From: Cardinalis cardinalis
Taxonomy: Eukaryota; Chordata; Aves; Passeriformes; Cardinalidae
Direction: 5' to 3'
Assembly: GCA_014549065.1 (NCBI GenBank)
Contig: JACDOX010000015.1
Span: 4,395,688-4,459,687 of the forward strand
DNA length: 64,000 bases
The notes under the pieces are model-generated. The model saw only the letters and a list, made by a program, of their open reading frames with translations. It made no database searches and was not told the DNA's origin. This document shows, one piece after another, positions 11,421 through 25,040 of the stretch (position 1 is the stretch's first letter; each line of letters begins with the position of its first letter). The position numbers and the translations under genes were made by a program.

Positions 11421-14400
11421 CACTGCCTTGTTTCTAAAGTACTTTTTCATTTCCTTAGTCAACCTGTAATCACTAGTATGGCTGCATGTGTGACAGGCAG
11501 TGGTTATAAGTAAGCCACTGTAGTTGTCATCAGCTCCAACTTATTTTTCCTTCCATTAGGATTTCCTGATTATGCACTAAAAAGATATTTGATTGATAGT
11601 AGAATAGAAGACATTTGAAGAAAAAAATTGAACTGAATTCATGCCAGTGGGGAGGGGAGCTACCTCATTAACAAAATAATTGAGCTGTTAGTTAATTTTA
11701 CTTGTTATTTGTAGAAAAGGACAAAAATCTTCCAAGGAATTAATATTCTTCCCTGAAATGATTAAAAGAACAACAAAAGGGTTTGTATCTTAGATGTATT
11801 TAGTAATTATGTCTCTGACACCTTTTTTTCATATCATCCAAGGCAGATGTAAAAAAAAAACCAAAAAAACACCAAAAAACATCCAACCCAAAACCTGGTA
11901 ATTTACAGAGCATTGTAAGTGTCAGCTTTTTCTGATCAGTTTTTCTCTGTCTCTCCCCCAGTCTTATTAGAAGCAATTTTGGTTAATTGATAATTAATAC
12001 CTTTACCTTTGTTAAAAGCAGCTACTTGTGTATCAACAATTCCAGTTTGATACAATCAGTATATTTTACTACTGATGTAAATAGTGCATAAAATTAATTA
12101 TAAAAAATACTATTGCAGAATAAATTTTACATTTCACTTTTTTTTGTCTCTTTTCCTTTTTTTTTTCCAAATTTTAAAATTACCATTCCACTAAAAAAAA
12201 ATTTCTGTATGTTAAGTTCAACGAACTTGGTGATGTCTTCCAAGTAATAAACATTTGGCCATGTGAACACCATGCAAAGGAGTGTTATCCAAAAGGTACC
12301 ACCTTCTTGATACCACACATATCTCTGAAAAATTGCCCCAGAGCTAAGTTAATTCATTCCCTTACACCCATCTCCCTTCAAGGATCAGTGAAAGCAGTTA
12401 CACACCAATATGAGTGAAGCAAAGAATGCCATTTTATTTGCATAATATGACCTTATTCAGGATTTTGGTGATGAACAACTGTAAGACCATTGAATGCAGA
12501 CAGAATTGACTCATGGTTTCAGGACTCGATCTTATTTGATCCCATATTTTGATATCCTTTTAGCAAAGAGAAGCCCTTCATGAAGGGATAGGCTTGAGAG
12601 GAATTAACATCTTCTGCAGCAAAGCAGGGGGTTTGGATGTCCATCACTCCGGGCATGGAAGAGAGACGACACGAAGGACTGGGCTGGAGGAGCCACNGCC
12701 CTGGTGCAGCCTCTCCTGGCTGACAGGACTGAGGGGTAGCTTAAGGCACAGTTTTGTTGTTGCATCCTTACCTGATAGCCAACACGCTAGTAATGGCTTG
12801 GTTCCTGACAAAAGCATCTCTGTCCTTGGTATGATAAACACTATTAGCTTCCTTCTAGGCATTAAGTGCTGTAGAGCAGGAATGTGTCTGAAATGCTGAG
12901 AACTGAGCCTGAGCGATAGCAAGGCCCAAAGAAGCATTGTAAGTTCTTGGCTTGAAACATCACTTGAACAACCAACCTTGTGCTGTATTCTCTGGGCTTT
13001 GCATATAGTCTCAAGCTANAGCAGAGAGAACATTTCCGTTTCCAAGAGTCAAATCTTGGACAACCATATCAAGGTCTGCTGTGGACTCAAGTGCTGACAG
13101 ATAAAGAGAAAAGAATTTGTTTATCTAAGCCACTGCCTCAGAGTTCAGGACAGTTCAAAAACTAAAATTATTTCTCAGTTCCATGTACAAAGTGACATCA
13201 AGATTTCTGAACTAGGCATGTCAGAGCAAACCTAAACAATTATTCTGATTTCTTGGTCCTCTATTCTCTTTCCATCCAGTCTTGTAAAAAATTAGCATCA
13301 GTCTTTTCACTATGCTCTGAGCATTGATGTCACAGTGACACAGTGTCATGCACTCTGCAGCCATAGCAGACTTGATAGACATCAATATACAGAAGATATG
13401 CAAGATATACAGAAGACACTTATTCTTCTCTCCCAAAGTAATAAATTCATTTGAATTTCACTTAAGAATGCTAATGGATCCTGCAGCCTTCTCAAGACAC
13501 AGTTTATTTATTTCACTTGTATTACTATTCACTTGCCATGCAGAAACGGGAAGGAAAGGGATGATTGGTTTTGTTTCTCCTAGCATCAGAATAAATGCTC
13601 TAGCTTGGTTTCAAAAGAACAATATACCTCACAACAGCATGCAAAAAGAATAAATGTTAAGAACTACTGCCAATTTCTACTATCTTTTTTTCTCTTTTTG
13701 ACATATGTCCCACTGGTATATCTACTGTCTTCTCTGAACTGCAATAGAAATTAACTTGGCTTATATATTTTGGGAACCACTGGACAATCATCACTGGGGT
13801 CTCAGAACAACTGTTTCCTGATGTGCAGTAGCAAATACGTACAAACGATCGATAAAGGATTGTAACTGGTTAATTTGGGTGTTTTTTTTTTTCACACAAG
13901 ACCTCATATTGCTCTTCAACCTGCTGAAATATGAAGTGCCAACTGGCAAAACACTGTAAAACTCTGCTGCTAATACGAGACATATTAAGCCAAAAACACA
14001 AGCTAGTCCTAGAAAGGAAAATAAAGCAAACAGAAGGCAAATATCCATTTCAGAATAAAAGAATATGATCAAATTAGCAAAGCGTTGGTAAGATGCTAGG
14101 CAAAAATGTGAAAAATATAACTAAAAAGTCCAGTGCAGAAAAGAAGAAAAGAAAAATTCTGATTCCATGTTTTTGAAAGTTTAGTTGTAATCTCTTAATG
14201 TAAGCCCATACAATGAAATATGGGGTTTTCTCAAGGTATTTGTTACATCTTAATTCTATGTGGTTGTCATATTCAGCAGCATTTAGGAAATTTCACAACT
14301 AGAACTCAGCAGAATGCGGTTCACCCTTATGTAGACATTTTCTGACACTCTGATGAATACATTTTGAAAATAAAATTCCAAACTCTTGGAAGGTAGNTGA

Positions 14401-16560
14401 GTGAATTGATATTAATTTCAGAACCTTAAAAAATTGTTGTCTTCATAATTTTCCCCTTCTAAGTATACTTACCTTATTAAATAAAAAGTACCTTCAAAGG
14501 AAAAATGGGATTTTTAATTTCAAAATGTTGAAACAGGTTGTTTCAATTATTTTGGTTCCGTTTGTTCCTAATTTTTTGGGAGACAGGAAATTAGCCAAAA
14601 ATCAATCTTTTACTGCTTAGAGTTTTGGTTGCAGTGAATTGTCATTTTATGATGAAGACATATTTCATAAAAACCCTCCCAGACAGGTTTTAAGAGAAGA
14701 AGAAATGGAAAAAAAAGATCATTTTGCCAAGCATTGCATATTGAGCAATGACTCTTCTGCCACCTTGAATGCTTTCTTTTTGCGAAGTCAAATACACTCT
14801 AAATCAATACTGCATGGTCCATGGAGGTGCTCTTTGGTTCAACACCTTGATTTTGTATTGGTATTTAAAGAGAAAACCATTTCTGGCAGAGCTGTTCTTT
14901 CTTGGTTAGCCCTTCTGTCAACCATATGCACATTCAGGGAAGGCTTTTTTCTGTCATGCCTTTTTTTTTCGTTCTGCAGTCAAAATTCCAAAGAAGTGGA
15001 CATTGATATTTTCCCCAGATCTGTTCCTGTAGGACACTTCAAAAGGGATTTGAGAGGTATCCCCAGGCTGCTGAGAGCAGCAAGCTCTCCCAGAAGTGNT
15101 ATGTTCTGAAGAAGTTTTGCTCTTTTCTCCACAGCTCCCAGTGCATGAGGTGTGTCACTGAACACCACTTNTGGCTGGACTAATATTCTTTTATTTACTT
15201 TCTCTGGTCTGCTGTTTGCTGCTGCTACTTACACATCCACAACTACCGGTAGATGTCCATCTACTACACCTGGACTAGATAGAACTGATATACAGCATCA
15301 GATGGGATTAGTCTGTCAGTGACAGAGACTGAGTACAAACATGGGTAGTAGAGCTAAACACTGGTTTTGTTGCCTCTTTCCGATACCTTCAATGTCTGAT
15401 TCAGGCTCTCATTCCCATTGGTGACTGGTGCTCCCCCCTGAGCACTTCTAGGTCTGTAGTAATCTGTGAAGATATGACCAAAAGGTATGGACAGCCAAAG
15501 AATTCTCTGGGGCTGATCAGTTAAACACCTCCTGGATCCATGAAATTCCAGATCATAAGAATATATATGTATTTACAGGAGTTATTTAAAACAGACCAAA
15601 CCAATGGGGCCTGTACAAAAATAGCAGCATAAANAAATATGCACACATTTCAATCTTGATTTTTCCAGAACAACACTCTAGGGGTGCTTTGCATTTCAAA
15701 TGGGACCTGACTACATAGAAAGTACAGTGTACAGTAGAATTAACTTTTATTTTGTTCAGCCATTTTTTGCTGTTCTAGACACAGGTCATGACCTCTCACC
15801 TCCTGTTTATTTCTTCCCATGTTGACCTTTCACTGAAGCACAGGGCTAATTTTTTGCTCCAGTGACCAAGAATAGGAATTTGTCACTTTATTCAAAATGG
15901 AATGAATACAGGTATGTCTGGCATTCTCAGCTGAGCTTAACCCTCTGCATGCTGAAAATAGTCAAATAGCCAAGTGATCTCTATTAGGAAATATCTTTTC
16001 TGAAGTTGTGCTATTTTTTGTAACAAAAGAGTTTTGCTTCTTTTGTCTGAAAAAGGGTTTTTCTTTTTCTGTGCACAGTCGGGTACAGTTTTCTTTGTTG
16101 CAAAATACAATGAACTAAACAGAAGAAAATGACAGGTTAGAGGTCCATAGAAATTTGCAATGGTTCTAAGGGAGAACTTTCATTAGTGTTAGGAAATAAC
16201 CTCCATCTTAATTGTCTGCTGTACAAACAAAGTTTTATGTGTTATCTTTGACTGAGAAAGAAATAACTAATTTCTCCAGTAAGATGCCAGTAATGAATTC
16301 TTATGGACTAATCTTAATAAGTATGTGCAAAGTAATCTATGCTTCTCATGTTGAGTTATAAAATAGAATTCTTTTCCTTATGCAAAGACTTTNACTGGTA
16401 CTTATCCACCTATTCAAATCTCCTGTGCAGTAGGGTTCTTTTCTCCATCTGTAAGTTCTGTAAAGGNAAAAGACGTCAGTGTATCCATGCAGGATTTGAA
16501 GTTAACACTTAAATCCTGTGCTAGAATTACAAAGGATAAGGGTGACAGCAAAAATAGACC
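11421..16560. other. Unique DNA, no gene seen
   Basis: Contains a C-punctuated A-rich tract near 11850-11895, a somewhat GC-richer patch at 12600-12960 and an imperfect repeat of 'atatacagaaga' near 13383-13415. A 156-codon open frame at 14639-15109 (plus) has no recognisable domain, signal or repeat and contains an ambiguous base. No exon or RNA gene was identified. Confidence 0.5.
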
Positions 16561-16562
16561 TC

Positions 16563-16625
16563 AAAAACCAAAACCCAAAAAAAAAAAAAAAAAAAAAAAA
16601 AAACCAAAAAAAAAACCCCAACCTA
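16563..16625. repeat. A-rich low-complexity tract (A27 plus AAAACC units)
   Basis: A 27-base A homopolymer at 16577-16603 is flanked by AAAACC and AAAACCCC units. No upstream sequence resembling a SINE or LINE end was recognised, so it is called as simple sequence. Confidence 0.85.
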
Positions 16626-19600
16626 ATAACACAACTCAGGAGGTCTCAAGTGAGACAGTCAGTAGATTCAAGCATTACCTGTCAAAATGAAAAAGTTGTG
16701 AGCAACAGACTTTCAGAGTGTGATTTCCTACATACACATCCTTAGTGTTTCTATGGTCTCACTGAAGTTACTGTTGTGTCCCTTTTCCTCTTTGTGGTTA
16801 TGTTAACATATTTTCAATTCTTTGTGACATGCCCCAATCTTTTGTCCTAAGTACACATTAGTATTACTGCCTTCCCAGATCCTGTCATTGCCTATGCAAA
16901 TACCTGAGGTTTGCACGTGCCTTTTGGCCAGCCAGTGTGTGTGAGCTGGCTACCCAAGAGAACAACACTGCTGAGCTCTTGGCACCGCCCTNCCTCCAGT
17001 GGAATCACTTGTTGGGGTATTTATCTCACAAAGTTTTTCAAGTATTAACATGTCTGATGACTTTATCACATTGATTTAATTCACTGAAATACAGTTCAAA
17101 GAGACAAGAGATGGGGAGAACAAGAGACATAAATGGCATTCTCCTGTAGGCTTCCCAAGCCTCAGGAAACCAAATCAAAAAAACTTGGTGGCATTGAACC
17201 CTGTTACAGGTCACAGGCTGAACCAGTCCCGTGCTTTGATCCAGGATTTCCCAAACATGCTTGCAGTGAGGCCAGTGGTTCTCATCTCAGAACATGAAGC
17301 AAGCATAATTTGACATTATTTGTGTAGAAATTTTGTCCATCTCAGTTAAAATCANCAAAATACAATGAAAATATAAATTTGCATATTTTAAAATAAACCT
17401 GAAATTACCTCTATAATCTCCAAGTCTTCAGTATCTTCCAACAGCATCAAAACTATGTGCAGGAAAGGACCAGAATGGTGAATTGTAAGGTCTGCAAAGT
17501 GTACTGCNATATTTTCCTCAGAAGAGAGCACTTTTAGTGCTAGAAATGAGAGCCAAATTTTCTATGTTGTTATNTGAACCAAAATTTCAGGCCCTGGGGG
17601 AGGTTCTGCACATCCTTTCACTGAATGGAGAGTATCCTTAACCCTCTTTCCTGTGCCAGCCTTGGCACAGTTTGATTTTCCAACAGCCCCCCTGGAGGAA
17701 GGATGCTCTGAGCTGCTCCCTGTTGGGTCCATTCCTAGCTGGGTGCATGCTGAGGGGGCTGCAGGCAGATCGAGGGATTCAGAAGCATTGCAGTTTGTTC
17801 ATTTTCCAGTTCAAACTTCTCAGTGACAGCAGAATCTCAATTCTGAGGCCAAGGAAACACAGGTGGGGGTGAAGTGGAGTGTGGTACGTTTGTAATGGCA
17901 ATCGNGGTAATTGTAATAACATCTGTAATAATACAGAGACGTAAAACCTGGTTTTGCCTTTCAGTTACCTGAAACGTCCCTACTTTACACTTTCCAAGGT
18001 AGAAAACTAGATCCTGCACTTGGCTAAAATGTGATTTCCAGATTCACCTGAAGAATGCAAAAATAAAATATTCATATGCTGCAAGAGAAGGGCAAGAGGA
18101 ATCCTAAAATCAAGGTGAACAAGTTTCAACTTTTCTCCAGCATATACTGCCTCCTGACAAGCAAAAAAAATTATTTGGCACAATAATAGCATGAAAAAAT
18201 TTAGGTACAGCTGAATCTATTTAGCTCAGTAGTTACTGGTGGTTAATACTTCTCCACATTTGAAAATTCTTCCTGCTTATCCTATGTAAAGTGTTTTAGT
18301 CGCAGCTAGGAGTATATTCTTCTTTTAGACATAAAATATAATTTCATTCACTGTTTTCAGTCCTCACCTCTCAAAGTGCAGAATATGATGCCAAAGGAGT
18401 GGGATCCAGTGAAGAATATATGTTTCTGGACAAGTATACATACANTAGGCTACAGCATTATTACTGGGGCTGCAATTTGTCCAATTTGTTGACAATTCAA
18501 GGACTCAGCTTTCACAAGATAGTGGAAATTATATTCACCTCTGCCAGAGCACCTATTTTTTTTCATCTCTTCTTTATCATCTCTATTTTTTTTAAATAAA
18601 TGATTCCTTTCTATTAGAATATGTATGTATATAGGTTATTGTTTCTCACTGCCTACACTGTCCTTGGAGCTTCCTGCTGACAGAACGAGATCACCAGCAG
18701 CAGCCTGGTCTGACTGGGGCTTTGGCTCCTTTCCTGGGCTGTAAGCCTTTGTGCAGGTGTCAAATAAGGGAGGCACCAGCACCAAAACCATCCCTGCTAC
18801 TCCTGGCATTTGCATACTAACTGTTTCTACAGTAACCACTTAAATCTGATATACTGAATGCTGAGGGGGAAAAAAATCACAATCTAAAGAGAACAGAACA
18901 CTATCCCTAAGCAGCCCAATACCACATTTTTCATGCTTTACAGTGTTTTACATGGGAGTTGTTTCTCTGGGAGCATGCACATGCTGATTTTAATCTTTTG
19001 AAATTTCTGCATCCCTTAGGTTGTATCCTTTCANTCCAGAATAACTCTTATTGTGATAGATGAACTGGAACAAGTGTGGGCTTCCTCACAGCCACTTCCT
19101 GTCAAAGTGCCCTGTGCTAAGCAGCAAGCTGTGCAGTCAAATGGAAGGAAGCACAAAAGTCCACTTTTCCCTTATCTCTTCCCCATGGCAACCTGACCAA
19201 GAACAGTGACCCTCAGCAGCACAGCTGAGGCCTGAAACTGTGCTGAATTACTCAGAAAGAGAATCTCCTGACCCCAGCCAGCAGAACCCAATGAAAATAT
19301 GTGACCTCTAACTGCAGAACCCCTTGTCCGACGTTAGGTTTGTACTGTACACAGCCAACACAGGTCAGATGCTTTCAGGAAGCTGACTTAATGATTCCCA
19401 AATCTAATTTAAAGTGAACCAGTGAACCTAGAACTATTCAGGTTCTGCAATTAGAGGGTTTTACATTAGGCAGGCTAAAACCCCATAGAAATATCACACC
19501 TCCTTGAATTAGGTATTGAAATCAAATACTTTTTTTCCTCAGGGCTGACCTTTGTTAGCTACATGTAAACTGAACTGATGATGAGTCATTGAGCTAGCAA

Positions 19601-22440
19601 ATTAGTACTCATAGTTGTTGACAGGGTCAGCAAGAAATCTACCACATTTTTAAGCAAAAATAAAATCTTCATGTAGTTATTGTCATATGTACTTCTTGTC
19701 CTTAATGACATTCAGAAACCATTGGCAACAAGAAGAGGAAAAACAGGAGATTTTGGGGTTTTCACACTCCCTACCAAGTGTAATCAGAAATTTAACACCA
19801 TAAGCTNTGGTTAAAGAGGTATAACAGTATCTATTTGTTGTGCTTTCAGCCACATAAATAATAGAATTGACCTCAGCAGTGGGTAGAAAAGGGACCAAAC
19901 TCTCTAACCCTCTACCTTGGTTAATATTGTTTCAATAGCACTACAGCCTATTTTATAATGCTTCTGCACAAACCACTCTTTGGCTTGTGACAGCAAGGTA
20001 CACCAATAATTCATTACAAGAACATTTGTTCTGTGATTAACTCTTAGAGCTGTATGAGTAATTTGGAGCACAGCTAAACACAGTCTTGAACTCATTTCTT
20101 TGAGTGAGAACACCTTATAATTAACAATTTTAACAAATTTATATGAACAGCATTTTAATGACAGAATGAATCTCAAAGGCAGACTTGACTTAACCTGTGC
20201 CCATTCAGTCTGTGGGCTGCTCCTGGGGTAACATCCATCGGATCACAGCTGATCTACACAATGAACACTTTGCTGTGGCCACTGTGGGAATTCAGAAGAG
20301 CTACNTGACTGAAATTGGGTTTGGACATCCCAGTTTCATACTTTCTTGTCAGCATGTCCACATTCAGTTCCAGTGTGCAGAGTAGAAAACACAGAGTGCT
20401 ATGGAAATATTTAAGATGAGACACCAAGAGCCTAACAGATAGAAATATTTTGTGCTACAAATATTCTGAATTTTTNAGGCAGCTTCTCTTTTGCCTGTCT
20501 CGTTTCACCTTCTCTCTTCTGTTAGAGGCCTTTTGGCATTTTTGCTGGTCCTCTGAATCTAACTATTTTGCCTCTCTTCCAGTATGTTACCCAACTCTGT
20601 TGTTCCTTCCAGTATTTGGCATTTGCTTTGGAATTATGTTTGTCCATCTGTTATTTGTCCTTTTGGTGATGCGTTCTGCTGATTCCCATTTGTTCCTCTC
20701 AGCTTCCTCAACAATTTGGGCTTCTGAAGTGTTGTGGCATCAGTCAGTTTTATCTTGGCCCAGGACAGTGTTTGTACAGAACAAGAGAAAGAGCAAAAAC
20801 TGGCCTAGACTGATGTTTCTGTTTCTTTAGGAATTCACAGGCACAACTTTTTGCAGTGGTCATTCCCACTAGCTGATTTCACTGGTTCAAGGAACANGTA
20901 GTGAAAGAGGCTTTATTCTCTTTTGGTTCAGTTTTACTCCTTCCATCTTTCTGGATGTTTGTAACCAGTGTAAAACCATAAAGAAGGCTAAAATGTCAGC
21001 AGATNCTCTTCCAGCCTTGACTAAGCTTATACTTTTGTCTTGCATATTCTTTCTCCNTTGGGAACACATCCACCTCCTTTATTAACTATCCACAAAAGTT
21101 ACTGGCCTTGTATGGTCTAAGGAGAACCAAAACTGCACCTACTCATACTTTTTCCCCCAGTTATATCTTTTTTATCNATTAAAATAAACCACAATCACAC
21201 TACCCTCTGCATGCAGTTGCTGGATAAAACCTTTACTTGTTATGACCAAATTTTTCAGACTTAGACCATTTTGTAGACAGAGTTCCAAACTTGTCAGCTC
21301 ACAAGTTGCCGGTGCACAACAGTNTGGGACGACTAAAAGGATGCTCAGCTATTGATCAGTTATGTGGATATTGTTTTCTCCCCTATCATGGCTCTGAAAG
21401 CTCATTTTAAGTCACACTATCATCAGACTTATGCATTATACTGGACTTGCTGAATTTTGCTTGGAAGTCAGGCACTAGATAGAACCAGCTCTCTTTTTAT
21501 ACATTTGTTTTGGATTTAGACTCATCCAGTAAAGCAGTCTTACTAGAAAACCAGGATCCTCACAAAAATAAAACAACCGCCTGGAAAAACCTGAATTTTT
21601 CAAAGTGAGAATTTCTTATGTATCAGTGACCCTTAGAGATATCTGAGTGGTGATGAATGAAAGATGCTTACACCAGTTTATTTTCAGCATTTAAAGGAAG
21701 CATTAGTTAATCTGTTTGCTTAGCTGCACTGAATTCAGNTAATTTCTTTCACTGAAAGCCATGTGAATTTCACCAAAAACAATAAGATACAGATATTCAA
21801 CATATCCTTTAAAAGAAAGGCACTTCCTTTTCTTGCTTCTCCTTTCCTTCCCAACCCCAAACAAAATGCTCCCAAACCCACAATTTTCATTACATAAATA
21901 CTGAGTATTAAGAATAATTTATGAAATGTTTATGATGTGGGTAGGATGCTGGTTTTGATCAAAGCAAAAATCAGGAAGCCCCAATTAATAAGGAAACCTT
22001 GAGAAAGCACCCACGGTACATATGAGCTTACTGGGGTTTGTCGGTAAGAGCTTTGCACAAGCAGACTGCTTGGAGTATGGAAGCCCCTCCTGCTCCTGAG
22101 TATCCAAACCAACCCTGGGTAACATTGAACAAACCAATATTGCTACAGGGGAACGATCCCAGCATCTTTGGGCTCCTTTGGAAAAATTGACACAATCAGT
22201 TGGATCTCATCCAAGCGAGCCAGTCTGTGCTTGGGCTCTAGCAGAGNCAAGCAGAGAACACATGGAGTGCTTTGGGGCCACCTTGCAGGCCAAGTGGCCA
22301 GAAAATGGAGTAGCATCACATTAACATCAGCATTATTATATAACTGGCATGAACATGACAGAAGGGATGAAAAAGAGTCAAAATCTACTACCAGCACTGC
22401 AGATCATTACCTTCTGATCGAAATCACTAATTAATTGTTG
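16626..22440. other. Unique DNA, no gene seen
   Basis: Ordinary AT-rich sequence with many isolated ambiguous bases. A few short GC-richer patches occur (16900-17000, 17640-17880, 18660-18800). Open frames are short and unrelated to recognised proteins. Confidence 0.5.
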
Positions 22441-22449
22441 CCCTTTAAT

Positions 22450-22482
22450 ATTTTGATTCTAGTCTAAAACTAGAATCAAAAT
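22450..22482. repeat. Perfect 14-bp inverted repeat with 5-nt loop
   Basis: Arms 22450-22463 (starting ATTTTGATTC) and 22469-22482 (ending GAATCAAAAT) are exact reverse complements around a CTAAA loop. This is the longest perfect hairpin I found by eye. It is AT-rich, so it could extrude as a small cruciform. No RNA family is recognised. Confidence 0.87.
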
Positions 22483-22880
22483 GTGTGCTCACAAAACACC
22501 CTTGGACACTCAAGACATGGACAAACATAAGTGCTAGGTAACACATTTTCAATTGCAAGAAAAAGGTGTGAATAGTGCAATAATGACAAATGCAAGCAGT
22601 TAATTACAGTTTCAGTGTTGGACATAGAAGGTCTTTTGGAAACAAAATTCATGTAGCAACTTTCAAAGGAAAGGCCAGGTATAACTGAACAACAAGTGAC
22701 CATTCAGTCTAACATGGTCAGCAGTCATTAAAGTGCATCTTATTCTTATTCTTGTACTACAACAGTCCAGAAGTTGCCATCACAGTGTGAGATGTCAGCC
22801 TATGAAAGTACTAATCAGCTGATACATGCAAATATCATTATTACACACACTGCAACGCACAAGGAGAGCCACATTGTCTC
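22483..22880. other. Unique DNA, no gene seen
   Basis: Nothing beyond ordinary AT-rich sequence was recognised between the hairpin and the conserved-looking blocks downstream. Confidence 0.5.
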
Positions 22881-22979
22881 TTTAGATGCCAGTCCCATAA
22901 GATAGACAAATGTTATAATTTTTTCTCTACATGAGGCTGCTTACCTTATATCGTCATATTACACGATTTTACAGTTTTA

Positions 22980-23420
22980 AAATAATTAAAATGCTCCAGT
23001 TGCAGCCATGTCACATTTAAAGAGCAGCAGCTATGGGAGGATTACAGTCACAGCCTCCCATACTGTATGCAGGCTAAATTCAAAGGCTTGCTGCCTGTAA
23101 GCTAGTTAGAAGCACCGAAGAAGTGAAATTTAACTTTGCTGGTTGGAAAAGGAGAAAATACAGGAATCTCCACAGANTACTAGCCCTGTACTGTACACAT
23201 TGTTAGTCAAAAGAGCGAATGGCAATTCTGCATTATAAACAAGAGCACATTGCTCCCTTCTTATTCCTGAGAGCTACAATTAAAGGATGCAAGCCATAAA
23301 ACAGTGTATTATATGATGCATTGTTTTTAATCTTCCTGCCTTGTTGTATATAAGAGTTTCATATAATTCTTCAGACAGGAAAAGGCTTGTTCTTTAAAAA
23401 TACAGAGCCCTGCATATGAA
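22980..23420. promoter_or_regulatory. Candidate conserved non-coding element with short hairpin
   Basis: The block starts in AT-rich TTAAAATAATTAAAATG sequence and contains a 9-bp perfect hairpin at 23032-23062 (arms TATGGGAGG and CCTCCCATA, 13-nt loop). Further on are ACAATTAAAGGATGC and CATTATAAAC motifs. No frame is maintained. It opens the cluster of conserved-looking DNA running to about 28.9 kb. Confidence 0.38.
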
Positions 23421-23859
23421 ATATAAGTTCACACACAAGCAATGTATATATCGCCAAACCAGCAAACTAACTCACTTACTTAATACACTAAACTTCAGCT
23501 TCTTTCTGTATTATGTGAAATGGCTTGAAACAGGAGGCAGCTGCCAGGAAACATCACTGCTTCTTTACTCAAGAGAGACAAGGGAAGGAAGAATGAAGAA
23601 AAAAAATTCCCTCGATGGATGCCACAATAGCATGTCTTTCATTATCGCCCTGTGTCAAGGCACTGTGTAATGTTCATTGTGCATGCATAGTAAATTACTA
23701 TTTACCTGCCAGTGCCTTTGATAAGTCAGTCTTTTCTCCCTCTTTTCGTCCACACAGCATGGAACAGTGAAACCTCTTTGCCAATAATTCTTATTAAGGT
23801 GATACCTTTTCTGAATAAGAAAGTACACACTTCCAAAGGAGGCATTCTCTTGGGTTTTT

Positions 23860-25040
23860 AAGGGCCATTGTTTTTATTGTTTTCCTTTTATTTCTCCCAC
23901 CCTGCTGTGTTTTAATGCTATAGTGACTTCTGTGTATACAACTCTCATATTGAAATGTCTGCCGCAGATATATGCAATATTAAAGAGTGCTTATGAATTT
24001 TTGACATCTAATTAGTCGCTACCCAGTTAACATGTCAAGACTCAGAGGGATTAGGGAGTCAGCCCTTTCTGAATAAGTTAAAGCTATGCCCTGTCCTTTT
24101 CATGTATTATTCTTTAATGTAGGTGGTGATTATTTTGCTGTGATTAATTGATGAAGCTCATTGGTCTGGCAAGTGTTACAGAATTCACCATTCCTCACTT
24201 TTATTTCTCTCTGTAGGGCTTTCCCGCTTATTTGAAAGGAATTGGTTCTATTCGGTCTGTGAAGCTTCATTGTCTTTTCTCAATACATGCACATTGGTTT
24301 CTCTTAAGATTTTATCTATTTAATTTTATATCTTTTCTACTATAAAGGAAGCAGATAATTAATAATCCTTGTTTTATTTTAAGTTGCATGTTTCAAACAG
24401 GGTTTCTCTGATGCGTTGTTTTTATTTTTGATTTATACTTTTAGACAAAATTGCTGACATGTATTTTGAAGTATAAAAATAGATTTTTTTTTTTCCTAAT
24501 TTCCTCCACATTCAACAAGGCTTGGTGAATTTCGAGGTTTTCTGGTCTCTGATTAGAAGCAATATTTCATTCAGGCAAGTTTTAATATTTTTTTTTAGCA
24601 TTTTAGCATGAGTGGGCTTTTTTCTTAGAGATGATATAATATTCTCTGTTGTCAGTTATGGTGAATTATATCAATTTTAGCATCCAAATGCAAGCCTTAA
24701 TTATACAATGTCTGTTTTCCATGCGCACGCCTTTCACAAAAGGAACAAAAAAAAGGAAAAAAAGGGAATGTTGAGGCAAATCTTTAAACACCTGTAGAAA
24801 TCTAAGTGATGCATATTTAAAACAATGTGATCACTCATAAATTCAGCTGTGTGTCAAGGTTCCTGCTGACCTGTGGTGCACTCCAAAGGAATGTTCCGTT
24901 GATTATATACAGCTGCGGATGCTCAGAAAGAAACAGCACATATGTGTGCTTCATGGTCTGATATATTTGCTGTATCCCCCTCTGTGTAAGTGATATTGGG
25001 TTCTATATAAGGAAACAATAAAAACGTATGCTGAGCACTA
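23860..25040. promoter_or_regulatory. Candidate conserved non-coding block, about 1.2 kb
   Basis: A long stretch with the look of deeply conserved regulatory DNA. It has many homeodomain-type sites (CTAATTAGTCG near 24010, GATTAATTGATGAAG near 24142, GATAATTAATAATCC near 24354), a few CpGs in AT-rich surroundings and no coding frame. The interval 23177-25303 has no ambiguous base, although the window averages about one per few hundred bases. If those bases mark polymorphism, this suggests constraint. Not verified by alignment; it may be several elements. Confidence 0.42.

Noticed and set aside
12590..12960. GC-richer patch considered as an endogenous retroviral LTR or exon
   Set aside because: No terminal TG...CA pair, target duplication, polyadenylation arrangement, primer-binding site or coding frame could be identified.
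14639..15109. 156-codon plus-strand open frame
   Set aside because: No recognisable domain, no splice signals consistent with an exon, and it contains an ambiguous base; it reads as random sequence.
23032..23062. Hairpin considered as a microRNA precursor
   Set aside because: The stem is only 9 bp; a precursor needs paired arms of about 22 nt.
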